NCBI GenBank assembly: GCA_016778675.1 | Contig: JADHPA010000004.1 | Location: 1-37,228 of the forward strand | Source of the DNA: Candidatus Pelagibacter sp. | GTDB lineage: Bacteria > Pseudomonadota > Alphaproteobacteria > Pelagibacterales > Pelagibacteraceae | Length of the DNA stretch: 37,228 nucleotides | Direction: 5' to 3' | Shown here: positions 1-10,775 of the stretch, in pieces | Numbering within the stretch: the stretch's first letter is position 1 | Layout of the letters: each line of letters starts with the position of its first letter | The notes under the pieces: model-generated | Told to the model about the DNA's origin: nothing | What the model saw: the letters and a program-made list of their open reading frames with translations, nothing else | The model's database searches: none | Translations under genes and position numbers: made by a program

Positions 1-2367
1 GGCTATGATTGGTCTAAACAATTTAGAAAATCTGCAAGAATAGTTGGAGATGTAATTGGTAAATATCACCCGCATGGTGATCAATCTGTTTATGACGCTT
101 TAGTTAGAATGGTTCAAGATTTTTCTATGAGCTTACCTTTAGTTGAGGGGCAAGGTAACTTTGGTTCTATAGACGGAGATCCAGCAGCAGCTATGAGGTA
201 TACTGAGACAAGATTGGCTAAAGTTTCCCAGTATTTAATTGATGATATTGAAAAAAATACTATTGAATATAAAAGTAATTATGATGAAACTGAAAAAGAA
301 CCTTCAGTTTTACCTGCACAATATCCAAATCTACTAGTTAATGGAGCTGGAGGTATAGCAGTTGGTATGGCTACAAGTATACCCCCACATAATCTTGGTG
401 AAATAATTGATGGAACATTAGCTTTAATTGAAAACAAAGATATTAAGATTAAAGATTTAATGAAGCATATACCTGGTCCAGATTTTCCAACTGGGGGCGT
501 GATCATTGGCAAGTCAATTATTAAAGATGGATACAATATTGGACGTGGATCTTTTAAAATAAGAGGCGAAATATCCGTTGAAGCACAAAAAAATGGAAGA
601 GAAAGACTTGTTATTACCTCGGTACCTTATCAAGTGAACAAATCAGTACTAAACGAACGTATTGCACAGCTTGTTAGAGAAAAAAAAATTGAAGGCATTA
701 AAGATATTAGAGATGAGTCAAATAGAGAGGGTATAAGAGTTGCTATTGATTTAAGAAATGGTGTGGAGCCTGAGACTATTAAGAGACAACTTTATAAAAA
801 TACATCTATAGAAAGTTCTTTTGGTTTTAATACTTTAGCTATAGTTGATGGAAAACCAAAAATTTGTAACCTCAAAGAGTTTTTATCTCATTTCTTATCA
901 TTTAGAGAAGATGTTGTAATTAAGAAGACTAAATTTGATTTAAAAAAAGCGGAAGATAGAGCACACATATTAATTGGCCTTTCTGTTTCTGTAGAAAACC
1001 TAGATAAGATTATTAAGATTATTCGTTCTTCAAAAACACCAGATGATGCAAAAAAATCTTTATTAAATACTAAATGGAAAATAAATAAATCTTTAAAATT
1101 AATATCCTTAATAGTGGATAAAAAGGGTAAAAATCTTTATTCTCTTTCAGAACCTCAAGTAATTGCAATTTTAGAATTGAGACTTCAAAAGTTAACCGCT
1201 TTAGGCATCAATGAAATTGAAGTAGAGATTAAAAAATTAGCAGATTTAATAAAAGGATATAAAAAAATAATTAATTCAAAAAAAGAGCTTTTAAAGGTAA
1301 TAAGTGAAGAGCTTAAAACTATCAAAGAAAAATTTGCTGTACCAAGAAGAACTAAAATTATTGATGCAATTTTGAATTATGATATTGAAGAAACTATTCA
1401 AAAAGAGTCAGTAATCATAACAGTTACTTTACAAGGTTATATTAAACGTGGTGCATTAAGTAACGTTAAACAGCAAAAAAGAGGTGGTAAAGGAAAATCT
1501 GGTATTGTTACAAGAGATGAAGACTCTGTTGTTAAAACATTATCTGTTAATACGCACACATCATTACTCTTTTTTTCAACCGAAGGTCTTGTTTATAAAA
1601 TTAAAGCTTGGAAAATTCCCGAAGGATCAACTGCATCTAAAGGAAAATCATTATTCAATATTTTACCTTTAAAAAGTCACCAATCAATTAGCTCTATAAT
1701 GCCATTTCCTGAAAATGATTGGAAAAATTTGCAAATAGTTTTTGCAACTGCCAAAGGTAAGATTAGAAAAAACAGTCTTGAAGATTTTTCATCTATTAAT
1801 TCAGCTGGAAAAATTGCAATGAAACTTGATCCAAATGATAAAATTGTTGGGGTTGAAATCTGTAAAGATGATCAAAATATAATGCTAAGTACAAAAAATG
1901 GAAAATGTATCAGATTCGAGTCGAAAAAATTAAGAATTTTTAAAGGAAGATCTTCTAAAGGAATAAAAGGTTTAGAATTAGCACCGAATGATGAAATTGT
2001 TTCATTATCCATTATTGATCATGTAAAGAATAAAAAAGACTCAAAAACAGAAGAGAGATTTATTTTATCTATAACTGAAAATGGTTATGGTAAAAAAACA
2101 TTACATAATGATTACAGGGTAACAAATAGAGGTGGAAAGGGAATTATCGGGATTGTTAATTCTCCAAGAAATGGAAACATATCCTCGAGCTTTCCAGTTT
2201 TAGAGGGTGATGATGTAATGATCTCAACAAATAAAGGTAGAGTTATTAGAGTTGCAGTAAAAGAAATTAGAACAGCAGGAAGAAATACTCAAGGTGTACG
2301 TATTATTAAATTATCGGGTGATGAAAAAGTAGTTTCAGCAATAAAAATTGATGATAACTTAGTGTAA
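1..2367 (+). CDS. gyrA: DNA gyrase subunit A (5' truncated by the window edge)
   Basis: Open from base 1 in frame 1: [42 protein letters not shown]..., [12 protein letters not shown], and a GyrA-box QKRGGKG in the C-terminal domain. Stop overlaps the coaD start (TAATG). Confidence 0.96.
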   Translation, partial: GYDWSKQFRKSARIVGDVIGKYHPHGDQSVYDALVRMVQDFSMSLPLVEGQGNFGSIDGDPAAAMRYTETRLAKVSQYLIDDIEKNTIEYKSNYDETEKEPSVLPAQYPNLLVNGAGGIAVGMATSIPPHNLGEIIDGTLALIENKDIKIKDLMKHIPGPDFPTGGVIIGKSIIKDGYNIGRGSFKIRGEISVEAQKNGRERLVITSVPYQVNKSVLNERIAQLVREKKIEGIKDIRDESNREGIRVAIDLRNGVEPETIKRQLYKNTSIESSFGFNTLAIVDGKPKICNLKEFLSHFLSFREDVVIKKTKFDLKKAEDRAHILIGLSVSVENLDKIIKIIRSSKTPDDAKKSLLNTKWKINKSLKLISLIVDKKGKNLYSLSEPQVIAILELRLQKLTALGINEIEVEIKKLADLIKGYKKIINSKKELLKVISEELKTIKEKFAVPRRTKIIDAILNYDIEETIQKESVIITVTLQGYIKRGALSNVKQQKRGGKGKSGIVTRDEDSVVKTLSVNTHTSLLFFSTEGLVYKIKAWKIPEGSTASKGKSLFNILPLKSHQSISSIMPFPENDWKNLQIVFATAKGKIRKNSLEDFSSINSAGKIAMKLDPNDKIVGVEICKDDQNIMLSTKNGKCIRFESKKLRIFKGRSSKGIKGLELAPNDEIVSLSIIDHVKNKKDSKTEERFILSITENGYGKKTLHNDYRVTNRGGKGIIGIVNSPRNGNISSSFPVLEGDDVMISTNKGRVIRVAVKEIRTAGRNTQGVRIIKLSGDEKVVSAIKIDDNLV

Positions 2368-2861
2368 TGAAAAAAGTTGCTGTGTATCCTGGTACGTTTG
2401 ATCCTATTACATATGGCCACATAGATGTTATTAAAAAATCCTTAAAATTATTTGAAAAAATTGTCATTGCAGTTTCAGATGGTGCAAATAAAAATTACTT
2501 ATTTAATTCTGATGAAAGAATAGAAATCATCAAGAAAGCACTTTTCAAAGATCTAAAATTGAATAAGAGTAAAATTGAGATCATTTCGTTTCAGTCATTA
2601 ACTACTGATCTTTGTAAAAAATATAAATCAAATATAATTTTAAGAGGTCTTAGGGCTGTTTCTGATTTCGAATATGAATTTCAATTAGCGGGTATGAATA
2701 GAAAGTTAAATAACAATATTGAAACGATTTTTTTAATGTCAGATATAGAAAACCAGATTATTTCTTCTAGATTTGTAAAAGAAATTATCAAATTAAAAGG
2801 TGATATTAGAAAATTTACTACAAAAAGCACAATAAAGTCTTTAAAAGAAAAATATGAATAA
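2367..2861 (+). CDS. coaD: Pantetheine-phosphate adenylyltransferase
   Basis: [58 protein letters not shown] motifs. Confidence 0.96.
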   Translation: MKKVAVYPGTFDPITYGHIDVIKKSLKLFEKIVIAVSDGANKNYLFNSDERIEIIKKALFKDLKLNKSKIEIISFQSLTTDLCKKYKSNIILRGLRAVSDFEYEFQLAGMNRKLNNNIETIFLMSDIENQIISSRFVKEIIKLKGDIRKFTTKSTIKSLKEKYE

Positions 2862-3408
2862 ATTTATAATCAAAATTTTACTTTTAATCTTTTTAACAAC
2901 TAATAATGCAACTGCAGAGGAGAACATAATGATTTTAAAACTTAAAGATGGTGATGTAAAAATAGAACTTTTTGAGGACGTGGCACCTAATCACGTAAAA
3001 AGAATTAAACAACTCGCTGAAGAAGGTAAATATGATGGTGTAGTTTTTCACAGAGTAATTGATGGTTTCATGGCACAAACTGGTGATGTTAAGTTTGGAA
3101 ATTCTACAAGCGACGAGTTTGATCTAAGACGAGCTGGTATGGGCGGTTCAGATCTTCCAGATCTTAAGGAAGAGTTCAGCAATTTACCCCATGAAAGAGG
3201 AACCTTATCAATGGCTCGTTCACAAGATCCAAATAGTGCTAATAGTCAATTTTTTATCTGTTTCAAAGAGGCTTCATTTTTAGATAGACAATACACGGTC
3301 TTCGGTAAAGTTATTGAAGGAATGGAATTTGTAGATAAGATTAAAAGAGGTGACCAAAATAATAATGGCTCAGTAACTAATCCAGATAAGATTATTAGTT
3401 TTAAATAA
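2854..3408 (+). CDS. Peptidyl-prolyl cis-trans isomerase, cyclophilin type, with N-terminal signal peptide
   Basis: VVFHRVIDGFMAQTGD, GTLSMARSQDPNSANSQFFIC; hydrophobic N-terminus. Confidence 0.93.
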   Translation: MNKFIIKILLLIFLTTNNATAEENIMILKLKDGDVKIELFEDVAPNHVKRIKQLAEEGKYDGVVFHRVIDGFMAQTGDVKFGNSTSDEFDLRRAGMGGSDLPDLKEEFSNLPHERGTLSMARSQDPNSANSQFFICFKEASFLDRQYTVFGKVIEGMEFVDKIKRGDQNNNGSVTNPDKIISFK

Positions 3409-3424
3409 TCATTTAAAACAATTA

Positions 3425-4537
3425 ATGACGTTAAAAAAATTTAATTTTAATGTCTTGGGAAATGATAACTATGCCAGAGCTGGTGTTATTGAAACTCATA
3501 GAGGAAATATTCAAACTCCAGCTTTCATGCCAGTTGGAACCCAGGCAACTGTTAAGGCCTGCTTAATTGATGATGTTATAAAAACAGGTTCAGAAATTAT
3601 TCTTTGTAACACTTATCATTTAATGATTAGACCTGGAGTTGAAAGAATTATTAGTGCTGGTGGTCTTCATAAATTTATGAATTGCAAACTTCCTATTCTT
3701 ACAGACTCTGGAGGATTTCAAGTAATGTCTTTATCAAAGTTAAATAAAGTGGATAGAGAAAAAGGTGCGATTTTTAATTCACATGTTGATGGAAAAAAAT
3801 TTATTTTAAGCCCTGAAGAAAGTATCCGCATTCAAAAAGAACTAGACTCAGATATTGTAATGATCATGGATGAATGTCCAAAGAAAACTAGTAATTACAA
3901 AGTCATTAATAAATCAATGGAACTATCAATTTATTGGGCCGAGCGATCAAAAATAGCATTTGGCTCAAATCCCCACAAAGCTCTTTTTGGTATTGTTCAA
4001 GGAGGATTATTCAAGGATCTTAGATTAAAGTCACTTAATGCCTTAACTAAAATTGACTTTGATGGTTATGCAATTGGAGGACTTGCAGTAGGTGAGACGC
4101 AAAAAGAAATGTTTAATGTTTTAGATGATATCAAAGAACATATGCCGAGTGATAAACCTCGATATTTAATGGGTGTTGGAACACCTACAGATATTCTTGG
4201 AGCCGTTAAAAGAGGCGTTGATATGTTTGATTGCGTTATGCCAACAAGATCAGGAAGAACAGGTCTAGCTTTTACTTGGAATGGACGTTTAAATATTAAA
4301 AATAATAAATATAAAAATGACAATGAGCCATTAGATATTAATTGTAGTAATTTAAGTCTTAATAAATATTCTAAAAATTATATAAACCATTTATTTAACA
4401 CAAATGAAATTTTAGGTTCTACTCTTTTAACACTACATAATATCAACTTTTATCAAGAATTAATGTCTGCCATAAGAGATAATATTAAAAATGGTACATT
4501 TAACAAGTTTCACGATGAATACATTGATAGGTTGTAA
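3425..4537 (+). CDS. tgt: Queuine tRNA-ribosyltransferase (tRNA-guanine transglycosylase)
   Basis: TPAFMPVGTQATVKA, LTDSGGFQVMSL, GIVQGGLFKDLR, MFDCVMPTRSGRTG. Confidence 0.95.
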   Translation: MTLKKFNFNVLGNDNYARAGVIETHRGNIQTPAFMPVGTQATVKACLIDDVIKTGSEIILCNTYHLMIRPGVERIISAGGLHKFMNCKLPILTDSGGFQVMSLSKLNKVDREKGAIFNSHVDGKKFILSPEESIRIQKELDSDIVMIMDECPKKTSNYKVINKSMELSIYWAERSKIAFGSNPHKALFGIVQGGLFKDLRLKSLNALTKIDFDGYAIGGLAVGETQKEMFNVLDDIKEHMPSDKPRYLMGVGTPTDILGAVKRGVDMFDCVMPTRSGRTGLAFTWNGRLNIKNNKYKNDNEPLDINCSNLSLNKYSKNYINHLFNTNEILGSTLLTLHNINFYQELMSAIRDNIKNGTFNKFHDEYIDRL

Positions 4538-4737
4538 TAAAAATATTTGCAATTTAACAAGTTATCGAATAAATAATTGTTTTTTGGTAATAAAATTTAT
4601 TTAAGTTTAGATATTTTTTTATTGTTTAAATTTTTAAGTGTAAAGAAATTTAAAAATTTTAAAGAAGGCTTCACCAAAAGTTTTTTTTTAAAATGTGATA
4701 GAAAAAAACAAAATCTCAACTTTTTTAAATTCTATGT

Positions 4738-4813
<76 letters not shown>

Positions 4814-4824
4814 AAAAAATAAAA

Positions 4825-5652
4825 TTAACTAATATTAATTGGTGGATAGTCAAGTATCACACTGTTTTCCCACTCTGAAAGATCTTTTATTCTTTTAGAA
4901 GAAGAGGGATGGGTGCTCATAAACTGAGGTGGCTCTTTCCCTTTGTTGGACTCTTTCATTCTTTCCCATAGTTTTTTTGTTTCTCTAATATCAAATCCTG
5001 ATAATGAAGCAAAAATCATTCCTAAATAATCAGCTTCACTTTCTTGAGTTCTAGAGAAGGGATTCATTAATCCTATTTGAGATAACAAACCAACAGTATT
5101 CATACCAGTTACTCTATTAACTTGTGATAATTTGCCTCCTGAAAAAATATCAATAAGCTGAGTACTTGTATTTAATAAAACACTTCTGCTAGCTCTTTCA
5201 ACGGAATGCTTTGCAACAGCATGGGCTATCTCATGACCCATCACTGAAGCTAAACCATCGGTATTTTTGGTAACCTTAAGAATTCCTGTATAGACAGCAA
5301 TTTTACCACCTGGCATACACCAGGCATTTTTGATCTTTTTATTATCAATTAATATATACTCCCAATCAAAATTTGTTGTAGGGTCATCTAGTCCAGCTCT
5401 ATAAAAATATTCCGATATTGAATCTTCCATTCGTTTTCCAATATCTTTAATTTCGTTAAGTGTTTTTTTATCATCACTCATTTTTTCTTTTTCTTTTACT
5501 TTTTCATAAATTTGGGCTGCTTGAGCATTTAATTTAGCCTCAGGTATAATTTTAAACTGTCTACGATCTGTAATAGGTGTTGTAGAGCAAGCATTAATCA
5601 GTAGACCTGAACATCCACACCCCATTACATTTAAAAATTTTCTTCTATTCAT
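4825..5652 (-). CDS. M48-family metallopeptidase, probable Tat/lipoprotein-type signal
   Basis: HEIAHAVAKHS zinc motif, ESEADYLGM; N-terminus MNRRKFLNVMGCGCSGLLINAC. Confidence 0.9.
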   Translation of the reverse strand: MNRRKFLNVMGCGCSGLLINACSTTPITDRRQFKIIPEAKLNAQAAQIYEKVKEKEKMSDDKKTLNEIKDIGKRMEDSISEYFYRAGLDDPTTNFDWEYILIDNKKIKNAWCMPGGKIAVYTGILKVTKNTDGLASVMGHEIAHAVAKHSVERASRSVLLNTSTQLIDIFSGGKLSQVNRVTGMNTVGLLSQIGLMNPFSRTQESEADYLGMIFASLSGFDIRETKKLWERMKESNKGKEPPQFMSTHPSSSKRIKDLSEWENSVILDYPPINIS

Positions 5653-5775
5653 TTTTTATAAAATTTGATAATTATATAATCATTATCAGATATGAATTTA
5701 AACAACAAAATATTATTAGTTCTTTTCATTATTTCAATCTCATTTGTAATTTATTCTAGCTACAATTAATATAAA

Positions 5776-6387
5776 ATGTCAAAAAAGAAAAAATCATTAA
5801 CCTTGAAATTACGAAATTATTTTTTTACTGGGGTAATTGTACTTGTTCCAATTGGATTTACACTTTATTTAAGTAAATTTTTAATTAATTTTTCAACAAA
5901 ATTAGTTCCAGCTGGACTAAATCCAAACACTTATCTTCCTTATTCAATTCCTGGAATTGAAATAATTTTGACAATCATATTTATTACAATCGTAGGAGGT
6001 CTCTCATTATCTTTTATTGGGAAAAAATTTTTACAATTAGTTGATGATCTTTTTAAGAGAATACCTATTTTGAGAACAATATATTCTGCTATAGGTCAGA
6101 TGACAGATTCATTTAGAGAGCAAGAAGGAAATAAAAAAAGTGTTGTTTTGGTTGAGTACCCAAGAAAAGGCTCATGGGCGGTTGGTTTTGCTACCAAAGA
6201 AAATACTGGCGAAATTAAAACTAAAACCAAATTAAATCTTGTAAACGTTTTTGTTCCAACAACACCAAATCCAACAAGTGGTTTTTTACTGATGATACCT
6301 AAAGAAGAACTAGTTTATCTGGATATGACATTTGAAGAAGCATCAAAATTTATTGTTTCTGCAGGAACCTCAAAACCAAAAAATTAA
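5776..6387 (+). CDS. DUF502 family membrane protein
   Basis: Two TM segments; GVIVLVPIGFTLYL, IPILRTIYSAIGQMTDSF, VFVPTTPNPTSGFLLMIPKEEL; sits convergent with recG. Confidence 0.85.
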   Translation: MSKKKKSLTLKLRNYFFTGVIVLVPIGFTLYLSKFLINFSTKLVPAGLNPNTYLPYSIPGIEIILTIIFITIVGGLSLSFIGKKFLQLVDDLFKRIPILRTIYSAIGQMTDSFREQEGNKKSVVLVEYPRKGSWAVGFATKENTGEIKTKTKLNLVNVFVPTTPNPTSGFLLMIPKEELVYLDMTFEEASKFIVSAGTSKPKN

Positions 6388-8435
6388 ACTATATCATTAA
6401 TAATATCAGCTTGATCGTATAATTTTAGCAAAGGTCTATATTTTTCTATATTAATGTTTTCTTGTTCAATTTTTTTAATTTGTTTTTCTGCCAAGATAAA
6501 CAAATCTTCATTTTGTATAGGATCAGCTAACCTAAAATTTTTAGCACCACTTTGTTTAAATCCTAATAAGTCGCCAAAACCTCTAAGTCTCATGTCTTCC
6601 TCTGATATTTCAAAGCCATCATTAGAATTTTTCAATATATTGATCCTTTTTTTTGCATTGACACTTAAATTAGATTTAAACATTAAAATACAGCTTGCTT
6701 GTTTATTGCCTCTACCAACACGACCTCTTAATTGATGGAGTTGTGACAAACCAAATTTATTAGCATTTTCAATTATAATTACATTAGCATTCGGAAAATC
6801 TATCCCAACTTCAATTATTGTTGTTGAAACTAATATTGAATATTTTTTATTAAGAAACTTATAAAGAATTTCCTCCTTTTCATCATTTTCAATTTTCCCA
6901 TGAAGTAAGGCTACTTTATTTGGAAAGATTTTATTCAAATACATGTATTTATTAACAGAGGATTGATGATCTAATTTTTTAGACTCTTCAATTAAAGGAC
7001 ATACCCAGAAAACTTGATTACCTTCTGTAATTTCTTTTTTAACAAATTTGATAACATCATCCATTTTAGTTTCTAGTTTACTATAGGTTTTAACTTCTTT
7101 ACGATTATTAGGTTTTTCTCTAATTATTGATACATCCATGTCACCATAAACAGACATAGTTAAAGTTCTTGGTATAGGCGTTGCAGACATCAAGAGTACA
7201 TCGCAATTATCTCCACCTTTGTCAGATAATAATTTTCTTTGCCTAACACCAAATTTATGCTGTTCATCAATAATTATATAGCCTAATTTATTAAACAATA
7301 TTTTCTTTTGAAATATTGCATGGGTTCCAAAAATCATTTTGATTTTATTATTTTTTAATTCGTTGATAATTCTTTTCTTATCTAAGTTTTCACTTTTACT
7401 TGAAAGTAATTCTATAGATAAATTTTCAGGAAATAGTTTTTTAGCTAAGGTGTAGTGTTGTCTAGCTAATATTTCTGTGGGCGCCATTAGAGCTACTTGG
7501 AAATTTGAATTTATTACACTTAATGCAGAAATTAATGCTATAATAGTTTTTCCACTGCCTACATCACCTTGTAAAAGTCTAAACATTTTACTGTTTGAGC
7601 TTAAGTCCTTATTGATGTCGGTTAATGATTTTTTTTGATCATTTGTCAATTTAAAATTTAGTTTATTAATTATTTGGTTATATGAGTTATCTGAAATTTT
7701 TTTTGAAGTTTTTTTAATTTTCTTAATTTTTTTTCGAATTTCTGAATTGACAAGAAATGATGCAAATATTTCATCGTATGCTAGTCTTTGATAAAAGTTT
7801 GCTTTATAATTTTGAATATTTTCTGGGTCATGTAGTTTAATAATTGACTCATTCCAACTTTCATTTTTAAATCTTTCTAATATCTCTTTGTCATGCCATT
7901 CATTTAAGATAGGTAAATTCTCTAATATTTGTTTAATAATTTTATTATAATTTTTTTCAGTAATACCTTCTGTAAGAGAATATTTATTATGAACTGTCTC
8001 TATTAATGAACTGTCCTTTGAAACATATGTTGGGTTTGTTATTTGATATTTGCCCTTGAAAGATGTGATTTTACCACTAATAGTAACTTCTTGATTAAGT
8101 GGCAAAATTTTTCTTACATATCCTTCGTAACTATGAAAAAAAATACAATCAATTTTGCCAGTCTCATCTGAGCAATTCACTCTATTTGGTAAGTTTCTTA
8201 CTCTAGGAAATTGATATTTTGCTGGTATTATTCTAATTGTCTGAACTTTATTAATTTGAAGGTCAGAAATTTTAGTGACTAATGATCTATCTGTATAAGA
8301 TTTTGGTAGTCTCCATAATAAATCAAAAATTGTATTAACTTTTTTTTTCTTCAAAATATCCATGGTTTTTTTTCCAACACCATTTAGTTTTGTAAGATCT
8401 GATAATAAATAATCGTAATTATTCTTATTTTTCAT
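6384..8435 (-). CDS. recG: ATP-dependent DNA helicase RecG
   Basis: RLLQGDVGSGKTIIALIS, APTEILARQHY, IIDEQHKFGVRQR, LLMSATPIPRTL, QLRGRVGRG. Confidence 0.97.
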   Translation of the reverse strand: MKNKNNYDYLLSDLTKLNGVGKKTMDILKKKKVNTIFDLLWRLPKSYTDRSLVTKISDLQINKVQTIRIIPAKYQFPRVRNLPNRVNCSDETGKIDCIFFHSYEGYVRKILPLNQEVTISGKITSFKGKYQITNPTYVSKDSSLIETVHNKYSLTEGITEKNYNKIIKQILENLPILNEWHDKEILERFKNESWNESIIKLHDPENIQNYKANFYQRLAYDEIFASFLVNSEIRKKIKKIKKTSKKISDNSYNQIINKLNFKLTNDQKKSLTDINKDLSSNSKMFRLLQGDVGSGKTIIALISALSVINSNFQVALMAPTEILARQHYTLAKKLFPENLSIELLSSKSENLDKKRIINELKNNKIKMIFGTHAIFQKKILFNKLGYIIIDEQHKFGVRQRKLLSDKGGDNCDVLLMSATPIPRTLTMSVYGDMDVSIIREKPNNRKEVKTYSKLETKMDDVIKFVKKEITEGNQVFWVCPLIEESKKLDHQSSVNKYMYLNKIFPNKVALLHGKIENDEKEEILYKFLNKKYSILVSTTIIEVGIDFPNANVIIIENANKFGLSQLHQLRGRVGRGNKQASCILMFKSNLSVNAKKRINILKNSNDGFEISEEDMRLRGFGDLLGFKQSGAKNFRLADPIQNEDLFILAEKQIKKIEQENINIEKYRPLLKLYDQADIINDIV

Positions 8436-8462
8436 GATAGATAGAATATAATAGTAATTACA

Positions 8463-8726
8463 ATGATTAATATAAAGGATTTAAAAAATAAAATAGTTTA
8501 CCGTGCTACCTATAGAGGTACTAAGGAAATGGATAAACTTTTAACTTCTTTTACTAAAAAATATATAAATAAACTTAATGAAAATGATCTCATACTTTTA
8601 AGCAATCTATTGGATAACGATGATGAAGATCTCTATAAGCTAAATCACAATATACAAACAGACAAATTTTTTGAAAATAACAAAATTATTGAATTATTTA
8701 AAAATTATGAATACAGATCAGATTAA
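8463..8726 (+). CDS. sdhE: Succinate dehydrogenase assembly factor SdhE (DUF339)
   Basis: RATYRGTKEMDKLL motif, 87 aa, next to recG as in many alphaproteobacteria. Confidence 0.85.
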   Translation: MINIKDLKNKIVYRATYRGTKEMDKLLTSFTKKYINKLNENDLILLSNLLDNDDEDLYKLNHNIQTDKFFENNKIIELFKNYEYRSD

Positions 8727-8816
8727 TGGCGGAGAGACTGAGATTCGAACTCAGGAAAGAGTTGCCCCTTTGCCGGTTTTCAAGACCGGTGCATTCAACC
8801 ACTCTGCCATCTCTCC
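8727..8816 (-). tRNA. tRNA-Ser (TGA)
   Basis: GGAGAGA acceptor stem, CCGGT-CTTGAAA-ACCGG anticodon arm, long variable arm, T-arm GTTCGAATC, encoded CCA. Confidence 0.95.
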
Positions 8817-8905
8817 GTAACAACGTTTTATTATCATAATTTTTTAATTCAACAATAAAATAGATAAATTGAATAAATAATGAGCTAATATTTGAAATAT
8901 TTATA

Positions 8906-9787
8906 ATGAAAAATAATAAATTCAATAAAGGTATTATTTTAACAGCCTTAGGATCTTTTTGGTGGGGAGTAATTGGTGTAATTTATTTTAAGTTTATTTC
9001 CTATACTGGCTCTATAGAAGTGGTAATTCATAGATGTGTATGGACAGCAGTAATGTTGATAATAACTACTTTTTATTTTTCAAAATGGAATATTTTTTTT
9101 GAAATAATATCTAATATTAGAAATATAACTCTATTATTTTTTTCAAGTGTATTAATATTTCTCAATTGGGCGACCTGGATCTATGCTGTAGGAAATGAAA
9201 AAATTATAGATGCTAGTTTTGGATATTTTATTATGCCAATTTTGAGTGTTTTTTTAGGATATATTTTTTATGATGAAAAAATAAATCAAAAAAGAGGTCT
9301 GTCTATTATTTTGGTATTGATTTCAATAATTTTCTTATTGTTTAAAAACTTTGACTCAATACCTTGGGTTGGAATAATTGTAGGTGTAAGCTGGGGGCTT
9401 TATAATCTGATAAGAAAAAAGGTTAATGTAGATACAGATATTGGTCTATTAATAGAAAGCTTATTTATTTTACCATTTGCCTTGTTAGGATTTTATCTTT
9501 TATATCAAAATGGCCAAAATTATTTCAGTTTTAACAATATACCATTAATGTTTATATTAATGTTGGCTGGTCCAATGACAGTGATTCCTTTATTTTTATA
9601 TGTAAGAGGTGTTGAACTTTCAGGATTAGGACCAACTGGAATGATTTTTTATATAACTCCTACATTTCAGTTTTTACTGGGTTTTTTTTACTATAATGAA
9701 ACTTTTTCTCTCGATAAATCATTAAGTTTCATTTTAATTTGGATTGCTGTAATTATTTATTTAAAAGATTTATATGAAAATAATTAG
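8906..9787 (+). CDS. EamA/RarD-like membrane transporter
   Basis: GIILTALGSFWWGVIGVIYFK, multi-TM, GPMTVIPLFLYVRGVELSGLGPTGMIFYITPTFQF; RarD-type motifs. Confidence 0.88.
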   Translation: MKNNKFNKGIILTALGSFWWGVIGVIYFKFISYTGSIEVVIHRCVWTAVMLIITTFYFSKWNIFFEIISNIRNITLLFFSSVLIFLNWATWIYAVGNEKIIDASFGYFIMPILSVFLGYIFYDEKINQKRGLSIILVLISIIFLLFKNFDSIPWVGIIVGVSWGLYNLIRKKVNVDTDIGLLIESLFILPFALLGFYLLYQNGQNYFSFNNIPLMFILMLAGPMTVIPLFLYVRGVELSGLGPTGMIFYITPTFQFLLGFFYYNETFSLDKSLSFILIWIAVIIYLKDLYENN

Positions 9788-10775
9788 ATATTTATTAATA
9801 ATATTTTTTATATTTTTTGCCAGCAACTTACTGGCAGATGAAAATGATTTTTCTAAATGGTTAAAAAATTTTAGAATTTATGCTTTAAAACAAGGTGTTT
9901 CTGAAAAAACTTTTGACCTTGCAATGTCTGATGTTGTGTTTTTACCAAAGGTAATAAAGTATGACCGTTTTCAGCCTGAATTTTATGAGGATACAAAATT
10001 ATACATATCCAAAAGAACTTCAGATCAGAAATTAAAGAAGGGGAGTGATATTTATAGGTCGAATAAAGATTTTATAAACCTTATTGATGATAAATTTTCT
10101 GTTGAAAAAGAGTTGCTTTTAGCACTAATGGGCATTGAAACTAATTTTGGAACTTACGTTGGCAAGATGGATATTTTATCATCTCTTGCAACATTAAGTT
10201 TTGATGAAAGAAGATCTGAGTTTTTCACAAAAGAACTTATTACAATACTTAAATTGATAGATAGTAAAAAAATTAATCATGATATCCTATATGGTTCTTG
10301 GGCGGGGGCTTTTGGATATTTTCAATTTATGCCTTCTACTATGGAACGTTATGCGATTGATTTTGATAGAAATAATATTATTGAATTAAAGTCAACAAAA
10401 GATGCTTTTGCTTCTGCCGCAAATTATATAAATAAAATTGGTTGGAAAAAAAATCAACCTTGTTTTATTAGAGTAAAATTAGATAAAAATGTGCCCCAAA
10501 ATATATTAAATACATCGGCAAGAAATTTGCACAGCAAGGAAAAATTTAAGACTTTAAAAAAATATTTAATTGAAAATGATAATTTTACAAATATTGACAA
10601 CAATATGATAGCCTCAATAATTACACCAGATAAAGATATTATTCCTGATGCGCAAAATTTAGAACCCGCTTATATTGTTTTTGAAAATTATGAAAAAATT
10701 CTACAATGGAATAGATCATTACGTTTTGCTCTAGCTGTTTGTACTTTAAAAGAAAAATTTGAAAATGTTCTATAA
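9774..10775 (+). CDS. Lytic murein transglycosylase, MltB-like
   Basis: ALMGIETNFGTYVGKMDILSSLATLSFDERRSEFFTKEL, GSWAGAFGYFQFMPSTMERYAID; signal peptide. Confidence 0.92.
   Translation: MKIIRYLLIIFFIFFASNLLADENDFSKWLKNFRIYALKQGVSEKTFDLAMSDVVFLPKVIKYDRFQPEFYEDTKLYISKRTSDQKLKKGSDIYRSNKDFINLIDDKFSVEKELLLALMGIETNFGTYVGKMDILSSLATLSFDERRSEFFTKELITILKLIDSKKINHDILYGSWAGAFGYFQFMPSTMERYAIDFDRNNIIELKSTKDAFASAANYINKIGWKKNQPCFIRVKLDKNVPQNILNTSARNLHSKEKFKTLKKYLIENDNFTNIDNNMIASIITPDKDIIPDAQNLEPAYIVFENYEKILQWNRSLRFALAVCTLKEKFENVL

Noticed and set aside
279-536. Minus-strand ORF of 85 aa inside gyrA, and similar antisense/alternate-frame ORFs at 1484-1672, 4066-4323, 6454-6735, 11795-12034, 12197-12412, 21032-21529, 24963-25184, 33349-33540, 34105-34314, 34369-34590, 35780-35962, 36415-36603
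   Set aside because: All lie opposite to or out of frame with well-supported coding genes and show no recognisable protein signature.
4538-4737. 200-bp gap between tgt and tRNA-Lys as a possible sRNA gene
   Set aside because: Mostly A/T runs without a convincing stem or -10 box linked to a structured region; probably carries the tRNA promoter.
6384-6387. Convergent overlapping gene ends (DUF502/recG, and MBL hydrolase/gpx at 17276-17281)
   Set aside because: Stop-codon overlaps of 4-6 nt are normal in streamlined genomes.
8698-8925. ORF 75 aa on the minus strand
   Set aside because: Runs across tRNA-Ser and intergenic AT-rich DNA; no domain motifs.
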